A stretch of DNA of 64,000 nt. Origin: Meghimatium bilineatum (lineage: Eukaryota > Mollusca > Gastropoda > Stylommatophora > Philomycidae). The stretch is from NCBI GenBank assembly GCA_034231615.1, contig CM067298.1, positions 66,731,591 through 66,795,590 on the forward strand, read 5' to 3'. Below, piece after piece: positions 46,140 through 55,989 of this stretch. The translations under genes were made by a program, and so were the position numbers. The stretch's first letter is position 1. Every line of letters starts with the position of its first letter. The notes under the pieces were generated by a model that was not told the DNA's origin, did no database searches, and saw only the letters and a program-made list of their open reading frames with translations.

Positions 46140-46875
46140 TCAACCCTTATTAAAATATAGATGGGCTTGTTGATTGGCGATTCTTCTTCTTTTCGTTTGC
46201 GATGTGACATATCTACATAGCAACTTAGGTTTTCTTAATGAATGTTGCTGTATTTGAAAGCTCCTGGGTGCTCCCATATAACTTTTCTCGATATCCGTCT
46301 CTTTGGGATAGTGTTCCTCCTTTAACTGTCTTAGTGCAGTGCAGTCTTGTATGATATGCTCCGCTGTCTGTACCCACATGATGATGGGACCAGTCATAGT
46401 CTATTTAAGTGACTGTGTAGTCTGTTGTCTCATGTCCTGATGAGGAAGATAATAATCTGCTCAGCTATGTCAAGATAGTCTTCTTCTTCATCGTTCTTCA
46501 GTTGGATATATGGCTACAGCGCCAATAACTTCAATGAATTGTGTGATTCGCTTCAGGTCACCCATTAAACCCTTCGTCTATAAGTACTGCCGTCTCAGTG
46601 GGCCATAATTTCTCCATTTCTTCTTGGTAGAGTTGGCAAGCATGAAGAATGTGTTCTGCAGTCTCTGGGCTCAGTCCGCAGTTGCACAGGTCTGTCTCAC
46701 CAATCTTCAGCTTTCGGACAATGTGACTTCTTAGTCTGTTGTGGCTAGTTCGTAGTCTGAAGATGATGGTTTGTTCCTTGCGTGTGTTTTGATGATAGGG
46801 GTCATTTGGTTCTGCAGTTGGATGTATCTGCTTCCACTTTTTCTTATATTCTGCTTTTAACATAGTCTTACGTAT
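46140..46875 (-). mobile_element. Two I/Nimb-like LINE C-terminal fragments
   Basis: 46490-46870, minus strand, encodes IIFRLRTSHNRLRSHIVRKL, then CNCGLSPETAEHILHAC and EEMEKLWPTE. 46140-46400 encodes a second, shorter copy of the final part (TAEHIIQDC and EEHYPKETDIEKS). Both are the Cys-rich domain after RNase H. Confidence 0.7.
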
Positions 46876-46889
46876 TATATATATAATAG

Positions 46890-47170
46890 CGCCCGTGTGT
46901 TGCCGGGGCCCGAAAGGGGAGCAAAGAATAGCAACACTGTTTACCTTCCACGCATGTCGTAAAAGGCGACTAAGGAGGTTATGGGATGGAGTTGGCTGTC
47001 CCATCCCATATAGGGTCAGCGACCCAAAGCTATGCTGAAGTCGGATGTGTCAGGCCGAAAGGCGCAGATATCGCAGCAATGCGGTAAACCATGACACAAC
47101 GCATACCGTTCTCCGGACTACATCCTGCTAATCTGCAGGAGTTTGAGAACGAACGCAGAAGAAGAAGAAG
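46890..47170 (+). mobile_element. RepA retroposon, best-preserved copy
   Basis: A 281-bp element beginning cgcccgtgtgttgccggggc and ending in cgcagaagaagaagaag. It is flanked by a perfect 13-bp duplication atatatataatag (46877-46889 and 47171-47183). It has no open reading frame of note, and I see no RNA polymerase III A and B boxes. It can serve as family reference. Confidence 0.88.
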
Positions 47171-47204
47171 ATATATATAATAGTACATATTATCACTTTC
47201 TATT

Positions 47205-48440
47205 TGTTCTATTGAAACGGACCTTAATCAATAATATAAGAAAGAGACAATCTTCATTTTTTGGCCACTTCATGAGACAGGGAGGTTTGGAGAACATGGT
47301 CACAACAGGCAAGATTGAAGGCAACATAGATAGAGGGCAACAACGTGAGAAAATAGTAGACAGTTTGACAACTTGGCACGGCAGGGAAACAACAACGATC
47401 TTGATGTATAATACTGGAGACAAAGAGCGATTGAGAGCCATGACCGCCTACGCCAGCCGACACGGCACCTGATGATGATTTGTTCCAGTGATCCCCTTTC
47501 CTTGCCAGGAGATTAGCTGTATAATTTTGAGGTATACCACAGTTACCATGGATTGGATCCACTGCAGAACTTTTTGGTAGTACTCCTGAGGTGTAGTAAG
47601 CAGGCCATAAGTTCATTCTTTGGATATCTATTTAATATCTACACAGAGAATAACTTTAAAAATATAGAAGAAATTCCAGGACTCAAGATCAATGGGAAAA
47701 CAATAAACAACTGTAGATATATGCAGATGACACTTCTTTTTGCAGAAAGTGAACATGAACTACAAAGACTAATAGATCAAGTCAATAAGTCAATTAATGA
47801 ATATGGACTGGTTATAAATATCCAAAAAGCAAAAACCATGATAATCAGCAAAGACACAGAAGAACCAGAGCTAAACATAAAAATACATGGACAGAAACTA
47901 CAACAAGTAAAATATTATCAATATCTTGGACACATACCCGGTAGTCACAATTGATGGCAGATGTGAAACAGAAGTTAACAGGAGAATAGGAATAGCTAAA
48001 AGTACCTTCAATGACATGAGGAAAATATTAACATCTAAACTAATTACAAACAAGTTAAAAATTAGAATGATAAAATGCTACATATATTCTATATTAATGT
48101 ATGGCTCAGAAACGTGGACACTAAATAAACAATTGGAAGACAGAATTGATGCCTTTGAGATGTGGGTATATAGAAGAATAGGGAGAACATCATGGAAAGA
48201 GAAGAAAACAAATAAAGAGGTGCTAAAGACACTTAATATGAAGAAAGAACTACTAAGCGAAATAAAGATCAGGAAATAAAAATTTTGGACACATTAAAAG
48301 ACATGACACCTTATTGAAGACCTTACTTGAGAGTAAAGTCAAAGGCAAGCGAGCGAGAGGTAGGCAGAGATACAAGTGGAAGAGTAACATCACACGATAG
48401 ACAGGTTACAGTCTAACAGAGTGCACCACCAAGACAAGAG
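47205..48440 (+). mobile_element. LINE reverse transcriptase fragments (type X)
   Basis: 47205-47470 is a type X tail (FGHFMRQGGLENMVTTGKIE). 47640-48440 is a separate, longer piece with the RT region around INNCRYMQMTLLFAESEHEL, where the usual YADDT is disrupted to YMQMT by a small frame change near 47720. YYQYLGHIPGSH, SILMYGSETWTLNKQLEDRI near 48090-48150 and MWVYRRIGRTSWKEKK follow. The frame continues after a shift near 47935-47950. Not functional. Confidence 0.75.
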
Positions 48441-48702
48441 TCAGGGGATGTTGGAGATCAGTTGCTGCCAACCTTTGTTGCAGATATGGTACTTGATGAT
48501 GAGTATTACCGCGTGAGTTAATGTATCAATTATCAAACAATTAAGTACTGCTATAATTCCCTCCATCTCCATCCTCATGCTCGATGTGACAGTAGAATAT
48601 GCTGAAGATTTCTCAACCAACTTCACGCTGTTTCTGTAGGCAACAAAACCCCAACCGCTTTTATTTGTGTTTCTGTTAACTGAGCAATCTGTGTATATAA
48701 TT

Positions 48703-48861
48703 CTTCTTCTTCAGCATTCATTCTCAAACTCCCCCTGGATCTCTCTTCTAGCAGGACTATGATCCTACCAGATTTCCAGCAGGATGTAGTCCAGAGAATG
48801 GAAATGCGTTGTGTTGCCATTTTATTTGCGCCAATGGCCCAACACATCCACCTGTGGTGAA
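48703..48861 (-). mobile_element. RepB retroposon
   Basis: Minus-orientation RepB, flanked by a perfect 11-bp duplication tgtatataatt (48692-48702 and 48862-48872), in the type Z LINE. Confidence 0.85.
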
Positions 48862-49287
48862 TGTATATAATTATGTCTTGTGGTTTCGAGTGTAGCTGCG
48901 TGAGTTGATGCACTGTAATCTGGGCGTTGACACCCGTCCATTTTCAACACGGATAGTCTTCGCTTTTTCTAAAGTATTACTACTTTAGTCAGTGATTTCT
49001 TCTCAGTGTCTACCTCCACCCATTTACTTCCCTTTCCTATTTCTTCAAATTCAGCCTCTACCATCCATGATCTGCCACACTCGATTCGTTTTCCTTTTGA
49101 CTCATCTAGACGTTGGTATAGTGGGTGGTGGTTGTATTCTGTCACTTTAATGTACGACCTAACCTATGCTACTTGATGACGCACTCAAATGCTGGGAAGA
49201 TCAAACAGAAATCTCATAGTAAAGATGGGTTTATTCCTAGTACACCTCTCATTGCCTCATTTTGGACTGTTTTCAATCTATCGACTT

Positions 49288-49446
49288 CCCACTGAAGACG
49301 GATGTGATGGGCCATTGATGCAAATAAAACGGCAACACAGCGCATTTCCATTCTCTGGACTACATTCAACTGGAAATCTTGTAGGACCATTGTCCTGTTA
49401 CAAGAGAAATCCAGCGGGAGTTTGAGAATGAACGCTGAAGAAGAAG
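49288..49446 (+). mobile_element. RepB retroposon
   Basis: Plus-orientation RepB (cccactgaagacggatgtg to gctgaagaag), flanked by a perfect 13-bp duplication aatctatcgactt (49275-49287 and 49447-49459), in the type Z LINE. Confidence 0.88.
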
Positions 49447-49831
49447 AATCTATCGACTTATGTCTGCGACAGTGTTATTAGGCCGAGGCCATAATCTATG
49501 ACAGATAGCATCATCACTTGTAGAAACAGAAACAGTACCTATTGCTGCATGTCGAAGGTCGCCATAACCTTGATAACACTGATTCCTCTTTTAGCCTTCT
49601 GAATCATATTTATGATGTGTTTGTTGACTGAATGACAGACTTATATCAAAGGTTATCCCAAGATATTTAAGGTCCTGTTCTCTTTCAATGAATACCGAGT
49701 CTAATGCTGCTGAAACAGACGTCAACATCAGGGCACAACTCTGGCCCTTGCGACAGGTTTCTTTGTTGTTCTGTCCACCTACGCTGTTCACGAACTGTGA
49801 GGGCTGAAGCTCTAGCGATGTTTTTATGGCT

Positions 49832-50106
49832 TCTTCTTCTGCGTTCATTCTCAAACTCCTGCAGATCAGCAGGATGTAGTCCGGAGAACGGAATGCGTTG
49901 TGTCATGGTTTACAGTATTGCTGCAATATCTGCACCTTTTGGCCTGCCACATCCAACTTCAGCATAGCTTTGTGTCACTGACCCTATATGTGATGGGACA
50001 GCCAACTCCATCCCATAACCTCCTTAGTCGCCTCTTACGACATGCATGGAAGGTAAAAAGTGTTGCTATTTGTTTGCTCCCTTTGGGCCCCAACAACACA
50101 CAGGCA
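49832..50106 (-). mobile_element. RepA retroposon
   Basis: Minus-orientation RepA with a 5' tcttcttctgcg end. It is flanked by a perfect 11-bp duplication tttttatggct (49821-49831 and 50107-50117). Confidence 0.85.
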
Positions 50107-50269
50107 TTTTTATGGCTAACATATTAATGAAAGCGAGTTGTCATTCACCTTTACAGAAATTTCCGTTGATGAACATGAACTTATCCTTATCAACTAACCA
50201 ACTGATCCCCTTCCCCTTTCTGACAAAAACTGGTTGTGTAACTGAAGAGACATCCGGACTCACATACGG

Positions 50270-50605
50270 TTGTCTCAAATGCATTGTTGTGGGTGATTGT
50301 TTAGTCCCTGAAGGCTTCCAATGCACCAGTATCTCAGGATTACCACGTCCTGCCAGAATGATGAACACAGGACACACTTCTGGGCCAACTGTCTCATCAT
50401 TCTTCTGTCTGATTTGTTGACCCGTTTACAGTGATGGCACATCTAGCATTTCTCGTTACCTAGGAGTCTGCCACAAGAGAACAAAAGTGCAATGTCAGCT
50501 GGCTTGCATCTCTTCGTCATCCAGGGGAGTTATTTGATAGAAGACAAAAGTAAGAAATTGAGACAGGACTCGACGCTGATTTTTTTTCACAAGTAAAAGG
50601 TTGTC
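50270..50605 (-). repeat. R4 repeat, left half of an interrupted copy
   Basis: Corresponds to the left part of 17040-17410. The right part continues after the nested LINE at about 52285-52370 (ccttagttgcctcctacgac). The 12-bp duplication atcctatccttc at both junctions lies in R4 sequence. Confidence 0.55.
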
Positions 50606-50656
50606 ATCCTATCCTTCTTCTTCTTCTTCTTCTGCGATCAGTTTCCTATGCTCATA

Positions 50657-51375
50657 CGAGGCGTGTTCAAATGAAAACGGGACTTGTTACACCACGCGTG
50701 ATAGAGCGCACTGATATTGATGACATTTTGCACTAGTAATGAGTATCCAATAATTTACATACGGTCACGTGTTCATCTTCTCAGCATGCATATGTGCTGC
50801 AGAAGACTGTTAACAATATGGCGGGTGTGATTCCGAACCCGTCCAAAGTGAATCAGCGTGCTGTGATCCAGTTTCTTTCATTTGAAGGATGTCAAGCAGT
50901 AGACATTCATCGGAGAATGAAGGCAGCATATGGTAACAAATGTTTGTCGAGGACTAGAGTGATGGAGTGGGTGCGTATGTTTAAAGACGGACGTGAGTTA
51001 ACGGCAGATCTTGCACGGCCAGGTCAGGCGCATATTGTTGCAACAGAAGAAGCCATAGCCGTGCTTGATAAAGCAGTACTGACTGACCGCCGTCGGAGCA
51101 TTCGTTCGCTTGCAGAAGAATTCCATATGTCAATTGGGACAGCCCACATGGTTGTTCGGAAGAAATTGAACTAGCAACTTTTTCTCGGACGGCATTCGAC
51201 GTCTACCTAAACAGTGGGATGCTTGCCTAAATGCATACGGAGATTTTTTCTGATGAACCCAGGTGCATTCTTATTCACAAGTGGTTGCTTTGTTCAATTC
51301 CGTTGAAAATATTAAATTGCGTATGATACTTTTTAAATAAATCCACAAGTCCCGTTTTCATTTGAACACGCCTCG
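50657..51375 (+). mobile_element. Mariner-like element, internally deleted, with perfect TIRs
   Basis: A 719-bp element bounded by perfect 31-bp terminal inverted repeats (cgaggcgtgttcaaatgaaa at each end, inverted) and TA target duplication (50655-50656 and 51376-51377). It lies in the 3' end of the minus-strand LINE. The perfect TIRs suggest recent mobility, helped by transposase from another copy (inference). Confidence 0.92.
50794..51174 (+). pseudogene. Truncated mariner transposase (DNA-binding part)
   Basis: This frame gives the N-terminal, DNA-binding half of a mariner transposase. A start at 50818 (MAGVIPNPSKVNQRAVIQFL) looks most natural; an upstream ATG at 50794 is in the same frame. 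The first helix-turn-helix covers about residues 15-60 of the frame (VIQFLSFEGCQAVDIHRRMK, then RVMEWVRMFKDGR). An ARPG-containing linker follows, then a second helix-turn-helix (RRRSIRSLAEEFHMSIGTAH). The frame then ends. The catalytic aspartate region is missing. The transposase C-terminus reappears at about 51183-51254 (FSDGIRRLPKQWDACLNAYG). The internal deletion removed the DDD/DDE core. Confidence 0.88.
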
Positions 51376-52539
51376 TATGTCTATACAGGAAGGTGGGCTG
51401 CCTCCATGAATTCAGTCGTCAGCAGGAGGTCCTCATGGTTGCCCCACAGCTTCACCTTCAGATCTGTCTCTTGGGGCCATATTTTGGTTCTCACATCATC
51501 AAAGAGTAGGCATGTCTGCAGAATATTTTCTGGAGTTTGGGGATCCTTTTGACATGGGCATTGGTCAGTTTGGGCAGCCTTAATTTTGTGGAGATGTGCT
51601 TGTAGTCTGCAGTGTCCTGTGTGAAGTCTAAAAATTGTGGTTTGTTGTGACCTGTTTAGCTTTAGAATAGGGTCCTGTGGAAAGTTACTGCCTGTTCTCT
51701 GACTCCATGTATGTTTGTATTTTCCTTTGAAGAGGGTTTTTGCTTCAGTCAGTGATATTCTGTGCTGGAATTGTTCCTTTTTTGCACCTGCTTTTGCCAG
51801 TCTGTCAGCTCCTTCATTTCCTGCTATTCCACGGTGTGCAGGGATCCACTGCAGCACAACTTTATTGTTGGCAGCCAGTTGATTTAGAAGTTCTACAGTT
51901 GTTTTTGTTAGATCTTTAGGTTCCTTTTGGATGGTATGGAGTACTGACATGCAGTCACACAAGAAGACTATGTTAGCTCCTTTGAGCCTCTGTTCCTCTA
52001 GAGCCTTTGATGCTTCCAAGATTGCTTGTAGCTCTGCCCTGTAATTTGTTGATAATTTGCGAGTAGCGATTGAGAGTTCTAGTTTTGGGGTGTTTGGTAT
52101 GAGTATTAGTATCCCAGCTCCTCCTTTCTTTACTGCACCCTCTAATGATCCATCTGTGAAGACATGAATCCACTGTGAGGTAGGGTATTGGGTATCTAGG
52201 GGATCAAGTGTTTTTGCCCTAAGGGCAGTAGGGGTTTCCATAGTTTTGCTCTCAATACCTGGTATTGTAAGTATCCTATCCTTCAACTTTCCTTAGTTGC
52301 CTCCTACGACATGCCTGGAAAGAAGACAGCATTTTCACCCTGAACTTGTAGTTCAGGCCCGACCACTACATGGGCCAGCAAAATGGATATAAGCATACCT
52401 ATTTAACAGAAGAGCTAGAGTACAACTAGATGGCTCATCATCATCACTAAGTGGCATCTCCACAATGAAGTTGTCTGCAACAGATCAACAACTCCTGTCT
52501 CTTGTCTTGGTGGTATACTCTGCTAGACTATAATCTGTT

Positions 52540-52895
52540 CATCTCGTGATGTTACTCTCCCACTTGTATCTCTGTCTACCTCTAGTTCTCCTCGTCTTGA
52601 CTTTCCCCTCGAGTAAGGTCTTCAAAAGGTGTCATGTCTTTTAATATCCAAAATAATTTATTTGTGTGCTTTTTATTTTCTTTAATAATTCTTCTTTCAT
52701 TCAAAATGTTGCTAGAACCTCTTTATTTGTTTTCTTCTCTTTCCATGATGTTGTACCTACCAGTATTCTTCTATATACCCACATCTCAAAGGCATTAATT
52801 CTGTCTTCTAGTTGTTTGTTCATTGTCCATGTTTCTGATCCATACATTAATATAGAATATATACTTTTCTGGATAATATTATTAACATGATATTA
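52540..52895 (-). mobile_element. LINE C-terminal fragment (type X)
   Basis: The minus strand gives SILMYGSETWTMNKQLED-like sequence near 52860-52800, then a basic tail near 52600. It matches 48090-48400 on the plus strand. Confidence 0.6.
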
Positions 52896-52899
52896 GTAG

Positions 52900-53714
52900 G
52901 ACAGGCCCCAGTAAAACATTACTCATTTTATTTAGCTATTACAAGTAATGTATGATTGCCTTCTTCTTGTGTGTCACTCTCAAGTAATCAGCACAAATTC
53001 TCATATGATTTGAGTTGGAGGGTGTGAATACTTTGTGCCACTTGTCTACAGCAAAACTGTAAAATTTCAAACTCCAAAGGAAATCAGAGTCAGAACATGA
53101 CTTCTTTTAGTCAAAAGATGGGTAAATAAAGATTTGTTTAAAAAAAAGGCCATCAAATTTCTCAAGAAAAAGAAAAGAAAATTGCTCAGTAAAATGGATG
53201 AATTTGACATTTAAAAAAAAAAAGACATTACCCCCTCCACTATTCGATGTTTTTAACAGCACTGCTTCGTGCATGATAGCCACCAATACTTTTGTTAGTT
53301 AGCCATCAGATTATTACTATAGCACTCTGGATAAGTCCATAGGTGCTCAAATCTCATATTCAGTATGTCCTTCAGCATTGTGCTGACAAGAGTAATATTA
53401 CTCATCAGCATTGACAAAACCAATAATTTATATTCGGAAAATAATATTATTAATGAAGAAACAAGTACAATTAAGAATATTTTTTGACAACATTCAAATA
53501 AACAATTCTTCCTGTATATGTCGTGGTGACAGCTATGGCAAAGCGGTCTTTATTTCCACAGCCAAAAAGCCTTCCAACAGGAAAACACACAGTAATGAAA
53601 GTTTTTAAATTTTTATTGACAACATTAATTATAATAAGAAATGGTTAACTAAATAGATAAATTAGGCATGCATTGGTAATATCAACTGATTTGTTCTCTT
53701 CTGACACTGGCATC
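52900..53714. other. No gene seen
   Basis: AT-rich sequence. A short stretch near 53335-53400 (ataggtgctcaaatctcat) resembles part of 16855-16905, another hint of a low-copy repeat. Confidence 0.4.
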
Positions 53715-54190
53715 TTAGTCAAATACAGAATATATATACAAGGAATATAATAGGTCGAATAGACTATGTTCTTCAATGTCTCATAGAACCACTTCTGTTA
53801 TATGGAAGTGAATCATGGACAATACATAAACAAACAAGTGGGAAACTATGGAATACAGAGATGCTGCTCTTTAGAAGAATGCTGAGAATACCACAGACAG
53901 CTATAAAAACCAATAAAGATATTCAGAGGGAGATTTGCACCAAAAGGGTACCTCATCAACATCGAAAAGAAACAGTTTACATTTATTGGCTACATTATGA
54001 GATGAGGTTTGGAGTACAATGTAACAACAGGCAAATTTAAGGGAAAATGAGACACAGAATGACAAAGAAAGAAACTTCTGTATAGTTTGACATTGTAGCA
54101 TGGTAGAAAATCAGCAGTAGAGCTGATACAGAAAACTGCAGATAGAATGTTGTGGATATACATTTTCACCTTATGCCACATCACATGATG
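53715..54190 (+). mobile_element. LINE C-terminal fragment (type X)
   Basis: The plus strand, with frame breaks, gives LLYGSESWTIHKQ-like sequence near 53795-53840, then an LFRRMLRI-like stretch near 53870 and a degraded tail (QVTTGKFKGK-like) near 54020. The fragment is short and non-functional. Confidence 0.6.
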
Positions 54191-54491
54191 ATGATGATGA
54201 ACAGGCTATACAAATCTGTTTTGTTATGAATCAAGCAGCAAAGTAGATCAATATGCTGATGGCCCATTTTGATCTTTCCAAATTATTGTATTTTGTCTAC
54301 ACAATGAAGTACATTTACATAATAGATATAAGCTACAGTACAAAGCAATGGTGGATGTGGGTAGGAAGAAGTCTGACGAAGTTGTCCACAGCATCCACAA
54401 GGAATCTCAGGACCATTTGCGCACTGTAGCGTATGCTGTGTTGTCTTCTATGCAAGCATTTTTTAAATCTATTTTCTATTACTTTCTATCT

Positions 54492-54780
54492 TCTTCTTCT
54501 TCTTTTTCTTCTGCGTTCGTTCTCAAACTCCTGCAGATTAGCAGGATGTAGTCCGGAGAACGGTATGCGTTGTGTCATGGTTTACAGCATTGCTGCGATA
54601 CCTGCGCCTTTCGGCCTGACACATCCGACTTCAGCATAGCTTTGGGTCGCTGACCCTATATGGGATGGGACAGCCAACTCCATCCCATAACCTCCTTAGT
54701 CGCCTTTTACGACATGCGTGGAAGGTAAACAGTGTTGCTATTCTTTGCTCCCCTTTCGGGCCCCGGCAACACACGGGCTG
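54492..54780 (-). mobile_element. RepA retroposon
   Basis: Well-preserved minus-orientation RepA, flanked by a perfect 10-bp duplication ctttctatct (54482-54491 and 54781-54790). It sits next to the tRNA-derived SINE. Confidence 0.85.
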
Positions 54781-54806
54781 CTTTCTATCTGAAACTACTC
54801 AATTGA

Positions 54807-55069
54807 GGGAGCCGCATTAGCGCAGTAGTTAGCGCACTGGCTTCGCATATGAGTGGTCCTAGGTTCATTCCCCAGTTGAGGCGGAAATGTTTTCAGATCG
54901 CAACGGCTCCCAGGTCGACCCAGCCTTAAATGGGTACTGGATTAATCCGGGATGTAAAGACTGCGAGGGAGAGGAGATGGCTAATTTGCAGAGCCTGTAA
55001 AATGTGAGATCGCTAACATCTCACACCCCTACGGCATTAATAAATGCTATGGGTTACTTTACTTTTTTT
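54807..55069 (+). mobile_element. tRNA-derived SINE
   Basis: A 263-bp element with a tRNA-like head. The A box lies in gcattagcgcagtagttagc and the B box is ggttcattcccc near 54870. A body includes cagccttaaatgggtactgg, and a T-rich tail ends it. A perfect 10-bp duplication actcaattga flanks it (54797-54806 and 55070-55079). It is transcribed by RNA polymerase III in the usual SINE model. The tRNA part has no proper tRNA 3' half, so it is not a tRNA gene. Confidence 0.88.
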
Positions 55070-55289
55070 ACTCAATTGAACATAAGAAAGAAGAGCTAAT
55101 GGCATGTAATTCCTTGGAATCAAACCTTCTTAGCACTACTGTAGATTTGACTTTAGTAAGGGGTAAACAACAAAAAAAAGAAATCTTACCTTCTGTGGTC
55201 GTTCTTTTTTGTCTTTATTGTTTGTTTTCATATTTAGGAATTATAAGCAATAAAGCTTGTGTATTCTTTTGTGCTATTGTCAAAGGTAG

Positions 55290-55545
55290 CTGATATAAAT
55301 GGATATCCCCCATATGGATGTGGAAAGCAACGGGAAACTACCACATTATTTTCCCAAGAAATAATATGACCTTGTCATTAGAGGTGAGGAAGAGAGTTCT
55401 GCAGTGCTATATAACTCTTATACTAACATATGGATGTGAGTCTTGAACAATAAACAAACAGGAAAGTGGGAAATTAGAAGCAATAGAGATGTGGTTCTAC
55501 AGAAGAATGCTGAGAATATACAGGAAGGGGGCGTGAAGTAAAAAT
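55290..55545 (+). mobile_element. LINE C-terminal fragment (type X)
   Basis: The plus strand gives a YGCESWTINKQ-like stretch near 55430-55465, then KLEAIEMWFYRRMLRI near 55475-55520. The counterpart of 35550-35710 on the other strand is clear (ctgcagaa, gacaaggtca). Confidence 0.6.
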
Positions 55546-55714
55546 GTATAATAATTTCAATAGAATACATTATTTTTACATATTTTGTTTTTCTTCATAG
55601 ACATCTGTATAAATCTACAGCAATAAAATTGAACATTTAAAAACATTCTCATGTTAATGCTATCAATATCTTCATAGAACTTATCTAGGAATAACTAGTT
55701 CAACAAGTTACTTC

Positions 55715-55985
55715 TTCCTTTACATGAATGATCAAACTCCTGCTGGTTAGCAGAATGTAGCCCACAGAACAGAATCCATTGTATCATGGTTTTCAGCGTA
55801 GTTGTGAAATGTCTGCTTTTAATGGTGACACAACGCATTTCCATTCTCTGGACTACATCCTGCTGGAAATCTAGTAGGACCATGGTCTTCCTACAAGAGA
55901 GATCCAGCGGGAGTTTGAGAATGAACGCTGAAGAAGGCATGACACATCAGTTTATGGAAGGTCAGGTGGCAACCAACAGTGGTCA
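55715..55985 (-). mobile_element. Degraded RepA with a RepB insertion
   Basis: 55715-55820 is a diverged RepA start (gatcaaactcctgctggttagc). 55825-55936 is a RepB copy on the plus strand (tgacacaacgcatttccatt to aatgaacgctgaagaag). RepA-like sequence resumes (gacacatcag). Duplication at the junctions is not clear. Confidence 0.55.
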
Positions 55986-55989
55986 CTAG

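Larger units (their letters stand above)
48435..49690 (-). mobile_element. LINE reverse transcriptase and RNase H fragment (type Z, copy 2)
   Basis: Second copy of the element at 22900-24250. It has DLKYLGITFDISLSFSQQ near 49680-49620 and the RNase H side (KLVERSSAYSTVTSSMRMEM) near 48625-48560. Two RepB elements have landed in it (48703-48861 and 49288-49446). Confidence 0.7.
50618..52272 (-). mobile_element. 5'-truncated I/Nimb-like LINE insertion with RNase H
   Basis: The 3' end is a GAA repeat (ttcttcttcttcttctgcg at 50616-50634). The insertion is flanked by a perfect 12-bp duplication atcctatccttc (50606-50617 and 52273-52284). The open frame, read from about 52260 down to 51381, is about 290 codons. 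It covers RNase H with all four acidic residues visible (VFTDGS, YRAELQAI, FLCDCMSVL, GNEGADRLAK), then the Cys-rich C-terminal domain (CPCQKDPQTPENILQTC). RT and endonuclease are absent, lost to 5' truncation. The RNase H frame is unbroken, so the insertion is young. A mariner derivative sits in its 3' untranslated end. Confidence 0.88.

Noticed and set aside
54810-54880. Functional tRNA gene at the SINE head
   Set aside because: A and B boxes are present but the sequence does not close into a full tRNA with an acceptor stem; it continues into a SINE body and has flanking duplications.
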